The notes: a model not told the origin generated them from the sequence alone. Counted from the first letter of the stretch, positions 1-7,382 are shown. The stretch: DNA of 12,852 nucleotides from Deltaproteobacteria bacterium (GCA_030593645.1 JAUVGT010000094.1:1-12852); one strand, 5' to 3'. Program-made: numbers and translations.

Positions 1-165
1 AGAATTATGAGTTTAAAGTTGTGAATTAAAGGATTAAAAATAATGTAATATTTCGTTCATTCAACGCTTAAAATTCATAACTCAAAATTAATTCGTGCAC
101 GTGATTGCGTGTGTGGTTTGTTCCAACACCGAAATTGAGCCCGTGGGAAGGTGTTGTCACCACTT
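1..165. other. AT-rich intergenic end with weak inverted repeats
   Basis: No gene is supported here. Positions 2-31 and 65-94 are AT-rich and loosely complementary (both contain GAATTA, TGAGTT and GAATT blocks on opposite strands). CAACACC at 124-130 pairs perfectly with GGTGTTG at 150-156 just beyond the 3' end of the minus-strand gene that stops at 166. That hairpin lacks a following T-tract in the minus direction, so it is not a convincing intrinsic terminator. Confidence 0.3.
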
Positions 166-702
166 CTACTCTGAATTCTGGGCATCTTTTTTTCTGTCCT
201 GTTTTGCCTCCGCTTCTTTAACTTTGGTATTATATGTATTGATTGCCTGGGTTAGTTTCTTTTGTCTATCTTCCAGATCTTTAAATTTTTGACCTAATAG
301 TTTCACTTTTTCATTGTATTTATCTGCTTCAGCTTTTGACTTTATTTTTTTCTTTCCCGCCTTTAATTCTTTGTCTTCTTTCAAAAGGGCTTTATATTCT
401 TCCTGAATACTTTGCTTTTCCTGGCTGAGTTCTGTTCTTTTTGCATCAAAATCAAAACTCTCATCAGCTTTTTTGGGCGGTGTTTGTGGTTCCTCTTCCG
501 CATTTTCCGTTTTTATTTCATCCTCATCCGTGCTTTGGGAATCAGTGTATTCATTCATTTTTTTCCTCTGATCAAGAGGAACTTCATTGATATCATCCGT
601 GCACTTGGTTACGCCATTTTTATCCTTATAGCAGTAAAATGAATATGCCGGGAATGTAATAATGAATAGGGTAATCAATATATATGTTAACATTCGTTTC
701 AT
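166..702 (-). CDS. Exported DUF4124-domain protein with coiled-coil tail
   Basis: Predicted 178-residue exported protein of unknown function. Residues 1-21 form a signal peptide (Lys/Arg, a hydrophobic stretch, then AYS). Residues 22-50 (FYCYKDKNGVTKCTDDINEVP) match the DUF4124 pattern of an aromatic/Lys-rich strand, D-x-x-G-V and T-D; Cys24 and Cys34 could form a disulfide. Residues 50-85 are acidic and Ser/Glu/Pro-rich. Residues 86-170 are Lys/Glu/Gln heptad-like and almost certainly an alpha-helical coiled coil. The start is set at 702 because GGAGG lies at 715-711, eight bases upstream; an in-frame ATG at 729 lies upstream of that site and is unlikely. The protein probably acts in the periplasm or at the cell envelope. 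No operon partner is visible, and a palindromic repeat begins 32 bp upstream, so promoter elements must lie in or beyond it. Confidence 0.85.
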   Translation of the reverse strand: MKRMLTYILITLFIITFPAYSFYCYKDKNGVTKCTDDINEVPLDQRKKMNEYTDSQSTDEDEIKTENAEEEPQTPPKKADESFDFDAKRTELSQEKQSIQEEYKALLKEDKELKAGKKKIKSKAEADKYNEKVKLLGQKFKDLEDRQKKLTQAINTYNTKVKEAEAKQDRKKDAQNSE

Positions 703-733
703 AAAGCATACCTCCGAAAAAAGTATCATAATT

Positions 734-884
734 GATGGTCTCGTAAAAAGTCCGAATTAGACGGTTTCGTAAAAAGTTCAAATTCAAGGCGTGCAAATTT
801 CGTAATTATGAAGCGTACTTATGGTACGTTGAATGATTGCGGAATGCAGCACAACGCAGAAGTTGGACTTTTTACGAAACCGTC
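734..884. repeat. MITE-like palindromic element, copy 1
   Basis: Positions 760-781 (GACGGTTTCGTAAAAAGTTC and on) are the inverted complement of 863-884 with one mismatch, giving a 125-bp element. The interior is also an imperfect long hairpin centred on GCGTAC...GTACGT (about 813-829). A variant 26-bp copy of the left end (GATGGTCTCGTAAAAAGTCC, 734-759) sits in tandem before it. The same 26-bp tandem arrangement recurs at 11508, and a third copy starts at 12764. There is no coding capacity. The form suits a non-autonomous transposon or REP-like family. The family identity is inferred. Confidence 0.85.
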
Positions 885-999
885 ATAAATAGAAATACGT
901 TATTATATACCAGTTTAATAAATATTCATATACTGAAAAAGCTGTATGCGTAAATAATGTTTAAATTCTTATCATATGAATCATAGGAATGCAAATAGA

Positions 1000-1020
1000 A
1001 ACCAATGATTTCAATTGGTT
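1000..1020. promoter_or_regulatory. Dyad AACCAAT-N7-ATTGGTT upstream of the HD-GYP gene
   Basis: A perfect 7-bp inverted repeat lies about 60-80 bp before the -35 region of the following plus-strand gene. It could be an operator or merely a small hairpin. The surrounding 885-1078 is AT-rich and shows no gene. Confidence 0.3.
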
Positions 1021-1078
1021 CTAAACAAATCCAGATATTAGACGATTATCGGGTCTGGTTAAATCCGGATAAATGTTA

Positions 1079-1105
1079 TTGTGAAACATAAGAAGATACT
1101 ATAAT
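1079..1105 (+). promoter_or_regulatory. Probable sigma-70-type promoter for the HD-GYP operon
   Basis: TATAAT (1100-1105) is a perfect -10 hexamer. TTGTGA (1079-1084) is a fair -35, but the spacer is only 15 bp. Transcription would begin near 1112, too close to the TTG at 1117 for a normal leader; this supports a translation start at GTG 1159. Confidence 0.45.
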
Positions 1106-1158
1106 ATAAATTTTTATTGAGTTGGAAATCAAAAAGAGGGATAAACAAGAGGACGCCT

Positions 1159-2394
1159 GTGTTAAGCGAAAAGGAAAAACTGGAGACCCTAACTCATTTG
1201 GGTATTGAATTAAATCAAGTCAGTGACCTTGATATCCTGATGGAGCATATACTTACTCAGGCGCGCCGGTTTGCCAATGCTGACGCGGGTTCAATTTATA
1301 TTCATGACGGTAAATCACTCCAATTTACATATACACAGAATGATACACTCCAGAAACGATTGGCAAAGGGTGAGAAGCTGATTTATTCAACCTTTACGCT
1401 TCCCATAAATAAAGAAAGCATTGCCGGATATGCCGCTTCAACCGGCCTTCCTTTAAACCTGCCGGATGTATATCATTTAAGTCCTGAAAAACCATATCGT
1501 TTTGGTAAGGAATATGATGAGGCATCACACTATAAAACTGAATCAGTCCTTGCAATTCCAATGAAAGCTTCCAATGGCCAGGTCCTGGGCATTTTACAGA
1601 TAATCAACGCGCAGGATGATAAAAAGAAAGTCATCGCTCTTTCAGAAAATGATGAAAAGATGATGATGCACTTTGCCAGTATTGCGGCTGTTGCTTTAGA
1701 ACGCGCTCAAATGACCAGGTCTATCATTTTACGCATGATAAAAATGGCAGAAATGCGTGATCCAAAGGAGACTGGAGCCCATGTGAACCGTGTGGGCGGA
1801 ATTGCTGTAGATATATATGAAACATGGGCAATGAGACGTAATTATCCACAGAAAACGATTGACAAAAACCGCGATGTATTACGTATGGCCGCAATGCTTC
1901 ACGATGTAGGTAAAGTCGCGATTTCGGATATGATATTAAAAAAGCCAGGCAGATTCAGTGATGATGAATTTGAGATAATGAAACAGCATACCATCTTGGG
2001 TGCACAGCTTTTTCTCGGAAGAAAGTCAGATTTTGATGAAGCGGCATCTTTGGTTGCCTTAACTCATCATGAACGCTGGGACGGAAAAGGATATCCGGGC
2101 CATGTTAATATCACAAACGGATCCCCTCTACCTGAACTTAAATTTCCAAAGGGAAAGCCCAAAGGAAAAAAAGGGGATGAGATCCCTATTTTTGGAAGGA
2201 TTGTAGCGATCGCTGACGTTTATGACGCTCTTTCATCTGCCAGATCCTATAAGGAAGCCTGGGATGAATCTGAAGTACTCGCGACGATCAAAAAAGAATC
2301 AGGTCATCATTTTGATCCTGAAATAGTGGATATTTTTTTCCAAGACCTGGAAATGATAAAATCGATCCTGGAACGATATGCGAATGACCTATAG
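1159..2394 (+). CDS. GAF / HD-GYP cyclic-di-GMP phosphodiesterase
   Basis: Predicted soluble regulatory phosphodiesterase hydrolysing cyclic di-GMP, gated by an N-terminal GAF sensor (about residues 8-185). The C-terminal HD-GYP domain (about 195-405) keeps its metal and signature residues: HDVGK at 248-252, a following H-T-x-x-G helix, HHERWDGKGYP at 303-313, ADVYDALSSARSY from 352, and GHHFDP near the end. A Lys/Gly/Pro-rich loop (residues 315-343) separates GYP from the G-R-I-V-A-I-A-D strand; many HD-GYP domains have a short loop there. There is no membrane segment or signal peptide. The GTG start is chosen because AGAGG sits six bases upstream (1148-1152). A longer frame from TTG 1117 would add 14 residues but has no ribosome site and overlaps the expected start of transcription. 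The gene is 35 bp ahead of the lipoprotein gene and probably co-transcribed with it. What the GAF domain binds is unknown. Confidence 0.9.
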   Translation: MLSEKEKLETLTHLGIELNQVSDLDILMEHILTQARRFANADAGSIYIHDGKSLQFTYTQNDTLQKRLAKGEKLIYSTFTLPINKESIAGYAASTGLPLNLPDVYHLSPEKPYRFGKEYDEASHYKTESVLAIPMKASNGQVLGILQIINAQDDKKKVIALSENDEKMMMHFASIAAVALERAQMTRSIILRMIKMAEMRDPKETGAHVNRVGGIAVDIYETWAMRRNYPQKTIDKNRDVLRMAAMLHDVGKVAISDMILKKPGRFSDDEFEIMKQHTILGAQLFLGRKSDFDEAASLVALTHHERWDGKGYPGHVNITNGSPLPELKFPKGKPKGKKGDEIPIFGRIVAIADVYDALSSARSYKEAWDESEVLATIKKESGHHFDPEIVDIFFQDLEMIKSILERYANDL

Positions 2395-2429
2395 AGGGCT
2401 TTTAAACCATTACTAATAAAGAAGAAGCA

Positions 2430-4361
2430 ATGAAACCACAGACATGCATTATTATTTTAAGTCTTATTGTCCTGATATTCGGATGTGCTTCCCCTGATGC
2501 AGTTAAACCAGACGCTGATCAAACGGTTTCCCCTGAAGATGAAATATTTTTTAAAGCGGAAAAATTGTTTCATTCAGGATCCTATAAAAAGGCATTTGGT
2601 GAATATGAAAAATATTATACACAGGATCCGAATCGCCCGTTTGCTGTTTCGGCTTTGATGAAGATGGGAGCAATAAAACTGAATTTTGGTGAATATGAAG
2701 CAGCACGGAGTATTTATAGCAAGGTACCGGTAAAATATCCAAAGAGTTCTTATGCCGCGGCAGCCAGAGTTGAAATCCTTGTAACCTATTATAAGGAAGG
2801 AAACTTTGAAAAAGTAATCAAACTGGCCTCAACCTTATTGGAACAGGAATTGCCTGATGTTTACGTTGCACGAATTTCCGTAATTTTGGGTGATACCTAT
2901 TTGGCTATGGATGCTCCGGAAGACTCGATATATTTTTATACAACCGCGGTTAATAAATCAGTAGATCCAGAGAAAAGGGAAATCGTAAATAAATTTAAAC
3001 AGACAATAGAATTGCTGGATATGCCGACAATTCAATCTCTGTTGGAACATATCAAGGACGATTTTCCCAGGGGTTATCTTTTGTATCGTCTCGGCCTGTA
3101 TTATGCAGAAGAAGAAAGATATAATGAAGCATTAAACGTGCTGTCAGAATTTCTTAATGACAATCCTGAACATGAAAATGCCAGGGAAGCAGAAGAACTG
3201 GTAGAGGAACTTTCTAAAAAAACAGTTTATCAGCGGGCAAAAGTAGGATGCCTGCTTCCCTTGAGTGGACGATATAAAGTCTATGGCGAGCTCGCATTAA
3301 AAGGAATCGAACTGGCATTGATGCAGATGAATTCCAAGGATGTTAATTCATCCATAGAAATCGTAGTAAAGGATACAGCCGGTGATGATCAGAAGGCTGC
3401 CGAGGCTGTGGAAGAATTCGTTCAAGACCAGGTGGCTGCCATTATCGGACCGATTGTAACAGCTGAATCTGCGGCCGTTGCTGCCCAGAAAAATAATATT
3501 CCGATTATTACTATTACCCAGAAGGATGGAATTACGGAGATCGGTGATAATGTTTTTCGAAATTTTCACACCCCCGAAATGCAGGCAAAATCCATTGTTT
3601 CTTATGCCATAGAAAAACTTGAGCTTAAAAAGTTTGCAATTTTATACCCGGATGAAAAATATGGAACGACATTCATGAATTTATTTTGGGATGAAGTCCT
3701 GAATTACGGCGGTAAAGTCGTTGGCCTGGAGTCATACGATCCAAAGGAGACTAATTTTGCGGATCCGATTAAAAAACTCGTTGGACTATATTATGATGTT
3801 CCCCGGGATTTGAAACACAAAGAAAAATTTCGGAAAAAACCATCAGGAAGTCAGACAAGAAGCAGCCTGGAGGATGCACAAACTGTAGTAATGGATTTTG
3901 ACGCGGTTTTTATCCCTGACGAACCCGATAAGGCGGGTTTGATCATACCACTCCTGGCTTATTATGACGTGGATGATGTATACCTTCTTGGGACAAACCT
4001 GTGGCACTCTCAAAACCTTATCAAGATGGCAGAAGATTATGTACAGGGTGCGATATTGGTTGACGGATTTTTCGCAGAAAGTAAAGTAAAAGAGGTTGTT
4101 GATTTTGTAAAGGTATTCGAAGCAGCATATGGGAAAAAACCGGGATTTATTGAGGCCACGGCATACGACACCGCAAAGATTATTTTTAATATGATTTCGA
4201 GGCCGGATATTCGAACCCGGAATGCTATTAAAAAGGGTCTATTTGATTTGAAGGATTTTCCGGGTGTTACCGGACAAACTTCCTTTGATGATACCGGGAA
4301 TGTGTGGAAAAAGCTGTATCTTCTTAGAATAGATGGAGATAAATTTATAGAGATCCCTTGA
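2430..4361 (+). CDS. TPR plus periplasmic-binding-fold lipoprotein (LpoA-like PBP activator)
   Basis: Predicted 643-residue lipoprotein. The signal peptide ends in lipobox L-I-F-G-C with Cys19 as lipidation site; the next residues are Ala-Ser, which does not suggest inner-membrane retention. Residues 38-265 are TPR-like helical repeats (e.g. AEKLFHSGSYKKAFGEYEKY and later YLLYRLGLYYAEEERYNEAL). Residues 270-640 are a type-1 periplasmic binding fold resembling branched-chain amino-acid binding proteins (VGCLLPLSGRYKVYGELALK, AAIIGPIVTAES, DFDAVFIPD). TPR followed by this fold is the layout of E. coli LpoA, the outer-membrane activator of PBP1A, so a peptidoglycan-synthesis role is the best inference. 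A ligand-binding role cannot be excluded, but no transporter genes are adjacent. AGAAGAAG precedes ATG 2430. It lies 35 bp after the HD-GYP gene. Confidence 0.87.
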   Translation: MKPQTCIIILSLIVLIFGCASPDAVKPDADQTVSPEDEIFFKAEKLFHSGSYKKAFGEYEKYYTQDPNRPFAVSALMKMGAIKLNFGEYEAARSIYSKVPVKYPKSSYAAAARVEILVTYYKEGNFEKVIKLASTLLEQELPDVYVARISVILGDTYLAMDAPEDSIYFYTTAVNKSVDPEKREIVNKFKQTIELLDMPTIQSLLEHIKDDFPRGYLLYRLGLYYAEEERYNEALNVLSEFLNDNPEHENAREAEELVEELSKKTVYQRAKVGCLLPLSGRYKVYGELALKGIELALMQMNSKDVNSSIEIVVKDTAGDDQKAAEAVEEFVQDQVAAIIGPIVTAESAAVAAQKNNIPIITITQKDGITEIGDNVFRNFHTPEMQAKSIVSYAIEKLELKKFAILYPDEKYGTTFMNLFWDEVLNYGGKVVGLESYDPKETNFADPIKKLVGLYYDVPRDLKHKEKFRKKPSGSQTRSSLEDAQTVVMDFDAVFIPDEPDKAGLIIPLLAYYDVDDVYLLGTNLWHSQNLIKMAEDYVQGAILVDGFFAESKVKEVVDFVKVFEAAYGKKPGFIEATAYDTAKIIFNMISRPDIRTRNAIKKGLFDLKDFPGVTGQTSFDDTGNVWKKLYLLRIDGDKFIEIP

Positions 4362-4386
4362 ACCCTTGTTGGAGCGCAGCGTAAAT

Positions 4387-4399
4387 CCGCCTATGGCGG
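4387..4399. terminator. Short hairpin between convergent genes
   Basis: CCGCC-TAT-GGCGG forms a 5-bp GC hairpin in the 48-bp gap between the lipoprotein gene and the convergent phosphofructokinase gene. Only three Ts follow on the plus strand, so termination activity is doubtful. It resembles small REP-like palindromes seen elsewhere in this window. Confidence 0.3.
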
Positions 4400-4409
4400 G
4401 GATCCTTTC

Positions 4410-5735
4410 CTAAGTATTCTTTAATGAACCCTGGCCCGTGGATTCAAGCACGGTTCGCCATAATTTACCATACGGGATAACATGTTTGCGTTTCCCGGCA
4501 GACAATTCCATGGGGACATGAACAAAGCAGTTGTTCCAATGGCTGATCAGTAACTTGGTTTTCCCGGCCATTCCGGCGTGAACAGCATCACGGCCGAGAA
4601 ACCCGCAGAAAACACTGTCATTGGCATTCGCGGGCAGGCTTCTGATCATATAACTCGGATCTATGTATTTCAATGTGACTTCAATTTTCCTGGATTTAAA
4701 GTAGGATTGAATTTTTCCTTTAAGAAACGGGCCAATATCATTCAATTTTATATTTCCGGATTCATCCTTTTCTTCAATACCGTCACTGAAGAAGTGCTGA
4801 CCGGCTCCTTCAGCGACAACAATCACAGCATGCCCTCTGAGTTCAAGACGCTTTTCAAGTGTTCTAAGAAATCCGTTTTTACCTTCCAGGTCGATATCAA
4901 TTTCCGGAATAATAACAAAATTAACATCCTGCAGGGCAAGCGTTGCCGTTGCCGCAATGAAACCTGAGTGTCTGCCCATCAGTTTAATCAGTCCGATACC
5001 ATTTGGATAACCTTGAGCTTCGTTGTGTGCACCCTCTATCGCCTGGGTGGATACCTCAACCGCGGTATCAAAACCAAATGAGCGGGAAACCATGTGAATA
5101 TCATTGTCAATTGTTTTTGGTATTCCGACCACACTAATTTTTAAATTTCTTTTTGTAATCTTGTCGGCTATTTTAGAGGCAGCCATCAGGGTGCCGTCAC
5201 CGCCGATCATAAAGAGGATACCGATATTCATTCTTTCAAGGCTGTCAACTATTTCGTCAAAAGATTGAGGACCGCGTGAAGACCCGAGGATGGACCCACC
5301 CCTGTCTAGAATGTTACCGACAACTTGGGGGGTGAGATCTATCATGTCATGACCGTATTTAGGGATAAATCCACGAAGACCGTACCTGATGCCATATATA
5401 TTTCTGACACCATAGCCAAAGTATAGTTCCAGGACAACAGAACGTATGATATCATTTAAACCGGGGCATAAACCACCACAGGTAACAAGAGCGCATCTCA
5501 ATTTGCTGGGATCAAAATAGATATTCTTCCTGGGACCGGCCAGTTCGAAATATGGCGGTTTTTTACCGGCTTCAACCTGACGCATCAGTTCGCTCATATC
5601 TACGCTGACTGCGACATTTTCTGAGTCTGATACAAAACCGGCACCCCGGTGTTCTTTTATGTTATGTCTGATTGGTGAAGGAATTTTTGCCGGACCGAGT
5701 ATTGGGATTTGCGTTTCGATTGCGTCCAGGTTCAT
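4410..5735 (-). CDS. Long-form ATP-dependent 6-phosphofructokinase
   Basis: Predicted cytosolic enzyme phosphorylating fructose 6-phosphate to fructose 1,6-bisphosphate (glycolysis). At 441 residues it is longer than the roughly 320-residue E. coli PfkA and belongs to the long bacterial/plant/trypanosome-type group. Visible motifs: nucleotide loop CGGLCPGLND (86-95), GGDGT (178-182), PKTIDND (206-212, catalytic Asp in TIDND), MGRHSGF (253-259) and IPE (276-278). The Gly after GGD is the residue typical of ATP users, where PPi enzymes usually have Asp. The PKTIDND Lys is shared with PPi-dependent enzymes, so phosphoryl-donor choice is not fully certain from sequence. The first 70 residues are an extension typical of this group. 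The start follows AAAGGCGG closely. It lies 24 bp downstream of kpsF on the same strand, so the two are probably one transcript. Confidence 0.92.
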   Translation of the reverse strand: MNLDAIETQIPILGPAKIPSPIRHNIKEHRGAGFVSDSENVAVSVDMSELMRQVEAGKKPPYFELAGPRKNIYFDPSKLRCALVTCGGLCPGLNDIIRSVVLELYFGYGVRNIYGIRYGLRGFIPKYGHDMIDLTPQVVGNILDRGGSILGSSRGPQSFDEIVDSLERMNIGILFMIGGDGTLMAASKIADKITKRNLKISVVGIPKTIDNDIHMVSRSFGFDTAVEVSTQAIEGAHNEAQGYPNGIGLIKLMGRHSGFIAATATLALQDVNFVIIPEIDIDLEGKNGFLRTLEKRLELRGHAVIVVAEGAGQHFFSDGIEEKDESGNIKLNDIGPFLKGKIQSYFKSRKIEVTLKYIDPSYMIRSLPANANDSVFCGFLGRDAVHAGMAGKTKLLISHWNNCFVHVPMELSAGKRKHVIPYGKLWRTVLESTGQGSLKNT

Positions 5736-5759
5736 GATACCGCCTTTAAAATAAACAAA

Positions 5760-6737
5760 TTAACTGCCGTTAAATTTAAATTCACCTTTACCGAGAACAT
5801 CATGAAGGTGAAGAATACCCTGTATCCTGCCTTTCAAGTCTACAACCGGGAGAACAGTGATCTGGCAGTTTTCCATGATGTTCAACGCATCATATGTGGG
5901 AGAATCCGGAAAAACAGCACGCGGGTTTTTTGTCATCACCGATTCGGCCGCAATGTCGAAAAATGGTTTTTTTTGAGCCACAAGCCTCCGAATATCACCG
6001 TCGGTAATGATACCGGTTAAAATATTGTCATTGTTAGTGATCAGGGTGGCACCGAGACCATGATTGTTAATTTCATCTATTGCCTGTTCCATTGTTGTAC
6101 TCTCAAGAATTACAGGAACGGGTTTATCTTTAAGCATGATATCTTTAACGTTGCTGGAAAGCCTTTGCCCGAGCGAACCACCGGGATGATATTTTTTAAA
6201 ATCACTTGATTGAAATTTTTTTTCATCAATCAATACCACCGCAAGCGCATCTCCCATCGCGAGAAGGGCAGTGGTACTTGCAGTCGGTGCAAGGCCCAAA
6301 GGGCAGGCTTCACTGTTTACCGCGACATCAATCACAAGGTCACTCTGTTTTGCCAGGCTTGAATTCATATTCCCGGTAAATGAGATAATTTTACACCCGA
6401 TTTTTTTTATACTGGGAATGAGCATGTTTAATTCGCCGGTTTCGCCGCTGTATGAAAGAGCAAGGAAAATATCATCAGGGCTAACCTGGCCGAGATCTCC
6501 ATGCATTGCTTCTACCGGATGAAGGAATAATGACCGGGTTCCGGTGCTGTTTAAAGTTGCGACGATCTTTTTCCCGATTATTCCGGATTTCCCGATACCG
6601 CCAATGATTAAACGACCCTTGGAACTGCATATCAGTTTAATCATTTCAGTAAAAATATGATCATCAATACGCTCAATCAGCTGCAGTATTCCTTCAGCTT
6701 CTATTTTAAGAACTTCCCTGACTTTGTCTATAACCAT
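5760..6737 (-). CDS. kdsD: D-arabinose-5-phosphate isomerase (KpsF/KdsD/GutQ family)
   Basis: Interconverts ribulose 5-phosphate and arabinose 5-phosphate, the first committed step to Kdo for lipopolysaccharide or capsule. Residues about 30-185 are a SIS sugar-isomerase domain with GGIGKSG (46-52), HPVEAMHGDLG (73-83), SYSGETGEL (95-103), TASTTALLAMGDALA (152-166) and HPGGSLG (184-190). Lys50, Glu102, Glu143 and His184 fall at a constant offset of nine from the E. coli KdsD residues Lys59, Glu111, Glu152 and His193, so the active site looks complete. Residues 195-325 are two CBS domains. The length of 325 is normal. The start at 6737 has only a weak Shine-Dalgarno. It is the first gene of a probable two-gene unit with the phosphofructokinase. 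Whether it serves LPS (kdsD) or capsule (kpsF) cannot be told; no other Kdo gene is in view. Confidence 0.95.
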   Translation of the reverse strand: MVIDKVREVLKIEAEGILQLIERIDDHIFTEMIKLICSSKGRLIIGGIGKSGIIGKKIVATLNSTGTRSLFLHPVEAMHGDLGQVSPDDIFLALSYSGETGELNMLIPSIKKIGCKIISFTGNMNSSLAKQSDLVIDVAVNSEACPLGLAPTASTTALLAMGDALAVVLIDEKKFQSSDFKKYHPGGSLGQRLSSNVKDIMLKDKPVPVILESTTMEQAIDEINNHGLGATLITNNDNILTGIITDGDIRRLVAQKKPFFDIAAESVMTKNPRAVFPDSPTYDALNIMENCQITVLPVVDLKGRIQGILHLHDVLGKGEFKFNGS

Positions 6738-6784
6738 TATTTATTATTCCAATCGTTTAGTCTAACTATTATGAGCTTAAATTT

Positions 6785-6814
6785 ATTATGATAACAGGTT
6801 TGTTATAAATACAA
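6785..6814 (-). promoter_or_regulatory. Candidate kdsD-pfk promoter with a dyad filling the spacer
   Basis: Reading the minus strand, TTGTAT (6814-6809) and CATAAT (6790-6785) are separated by 18 bp. Sixteen of those 18 bp are the perfect inverted repeat ATAACA-GGTT-TGTTAT (6791-6806). The geometry suits a repressor operator between -35 and -10. Transcription would start about 40 bp before the kdsD start codon. Confidence 0.45.
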
Positions 6815-6846
6815 AACCATGTTTTGAGAGCAAAGCAAAGAAAAAA

Positions 6847-7000
6847 GGCTGTGTCCGTAAGATCTGTGTGCTTGCCCGGTTGAATATGCGTATGCATTTA
6901 ACTGGGTTCTACCCTTAGACGCAGAGTACAGGCCTGCGAAGAGCCAATGGCCAAGAGTTTACATTTAGGTGTCAACAGTCCATTATATCGGCTTTTCCAG
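6847..7000 (+). ncRNA. Candidate structured RNA, class unknown
   Basis: A stretch without a gene folds well by eye. CCCGGTT...AACTGGG (6874-6906) is a long hairpin. CTGTGT (about 6864-6869) pairs with ACGCAG (6920-6925). CTGCGAAGAGCC-AATGG (about 6933-6950) pairs with CCATT...GGCTTTTCCAG (about 6980-7000). AGCC may alternatively pair with GGCT at 6847. In all three stems the plus strand uses a G-U pair where the minus strand would have an A-C mismatch, which points to a plus-strand RNA. No clear plus-strand promoter or terminator was found. The rod-like fold loosely recalls 6S RNA, but I cannot identify it as such. Confidence 0.3.
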
Positions 7001-7008
7001 AGCAAGGT

Positions 7009-7036
7009 TATATACACTCTTTCTCTTGTGTTTCAA
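7009..7036 (-). promoter_or_regulatory. Minus-strand promoter-like sequence
   Basis: On the minus strand TTGAAA (7036-7031) is followed after 16 bp by TATATA (7014-7009), or after 18 bp by TATAAC. It would transcribe leftward through the structured region toward kdsD, passing a T6 run at 6846-6841. It could be a distal kdsD promoter or produce an antisense or small RNA. Confidence 0.35.
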
Positions 7037-7063
7037 TTAAAAAATAAAAATCTTTTTAAAAAC

Positions 7064-7092
7064 TTGACGTTAAGGCCGGTGAGTAATGTAAT
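7064..7092 (+). promoter_or_regulatory. Promoter ahead of a five-codon minigene
   Basis: TTGACG (7064-7069) and TGTAAT (7087-7092) are spaced by exactly 17 bp, a good sigma-70-type promoter. The only translation signal before the next repeat is the minigene at 7135. The transcript may also continue toward the PxxKW gene, where it would meet the terminator at 7383-7418. Confidence 0.5.
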
Positions 7093-7134
7093 TTATTAAA
7101 ATGGTATAAGAAATACAATTATAGTAGGAGATTT

Positions 7135-7152
7135 ATGAGAATTCTGTCTTAA
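7135..7152 (+). other. Five-codon minigene or leader ORF with strong SD
   Basis: TAGGAG (7125-7130) is followed four bases later by ATG AGA ATT CTG TCT TAA, encoding MRILS. A good promoter, an SD and a very short ORF upstream of a palindromic element could be a leader peptide or the remnant 5' end of a gene interrupted by the element at 7172. The function is unknown. Confidence 0.3.
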
Positions 7153-7171
7153 AATATTAAAAAATCAAATT

Positions 7172-7330
7172 TAATGGTTTCGTAAAAAATCCGTTTTCCC
7201 GTCATTCCGGCGGAGGCCGGAGTCCAGAAGTATTTGGAATTATTGGATAGCGCTAAAGTTTCACTAGGCGTGCCCGGCCTCCGCCGGAATGACGCTAATG
7301 ATGATTTTCGGACTTTTTACGAGTTCATCA
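7172..7330. repeat. Composite palindromic element: MITE-type ends around a REP-like core
   Basis: The outer ends (7172-7193 and 7309-7330) are inverted repeats matching about 17 of 22 positions and carry the CGTAAAAAGTC block shared with the elements at 734, 11508 and 12764. Inside, GTCATTCCGGCGGAGG-CCGG (7201-7220) is perfectly inverted at 7274-7293. This core resembles the GTCATTCC...GGAATGAC palindromes widely scattered in proteobacterial genomes. There is no coding capacity. Confidence 0.8.
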
Positions 7331-7338
7331 AATTTATG

Positions 7339-7367
7339 TTGACAATGGGTACAAAACCTCTTATATT
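7339..7367 (+). promoter_or_regulatory. Near-consensus promoter for the PxxKW gene
   Basis: TTGACA (7339-7344), 17 bp, TATATT (7362-7367): the -35 is perfect and the -10 matches five of six. Transcription would begin near 7374, about nine bases before a complete terminator hairpin. Confidence 0.7.
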
Positions 7368-7382
7368 TTGACGGTTCATATT

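Noticed and set aside
6841..7005. Naming the structured region 6S RNA
   Set aside because: Size and rod shape are suggestive and the minus strand has a promoter and T-run, but I could not form the long closing stem and central bubble, and G-U pairs favour the other strand.
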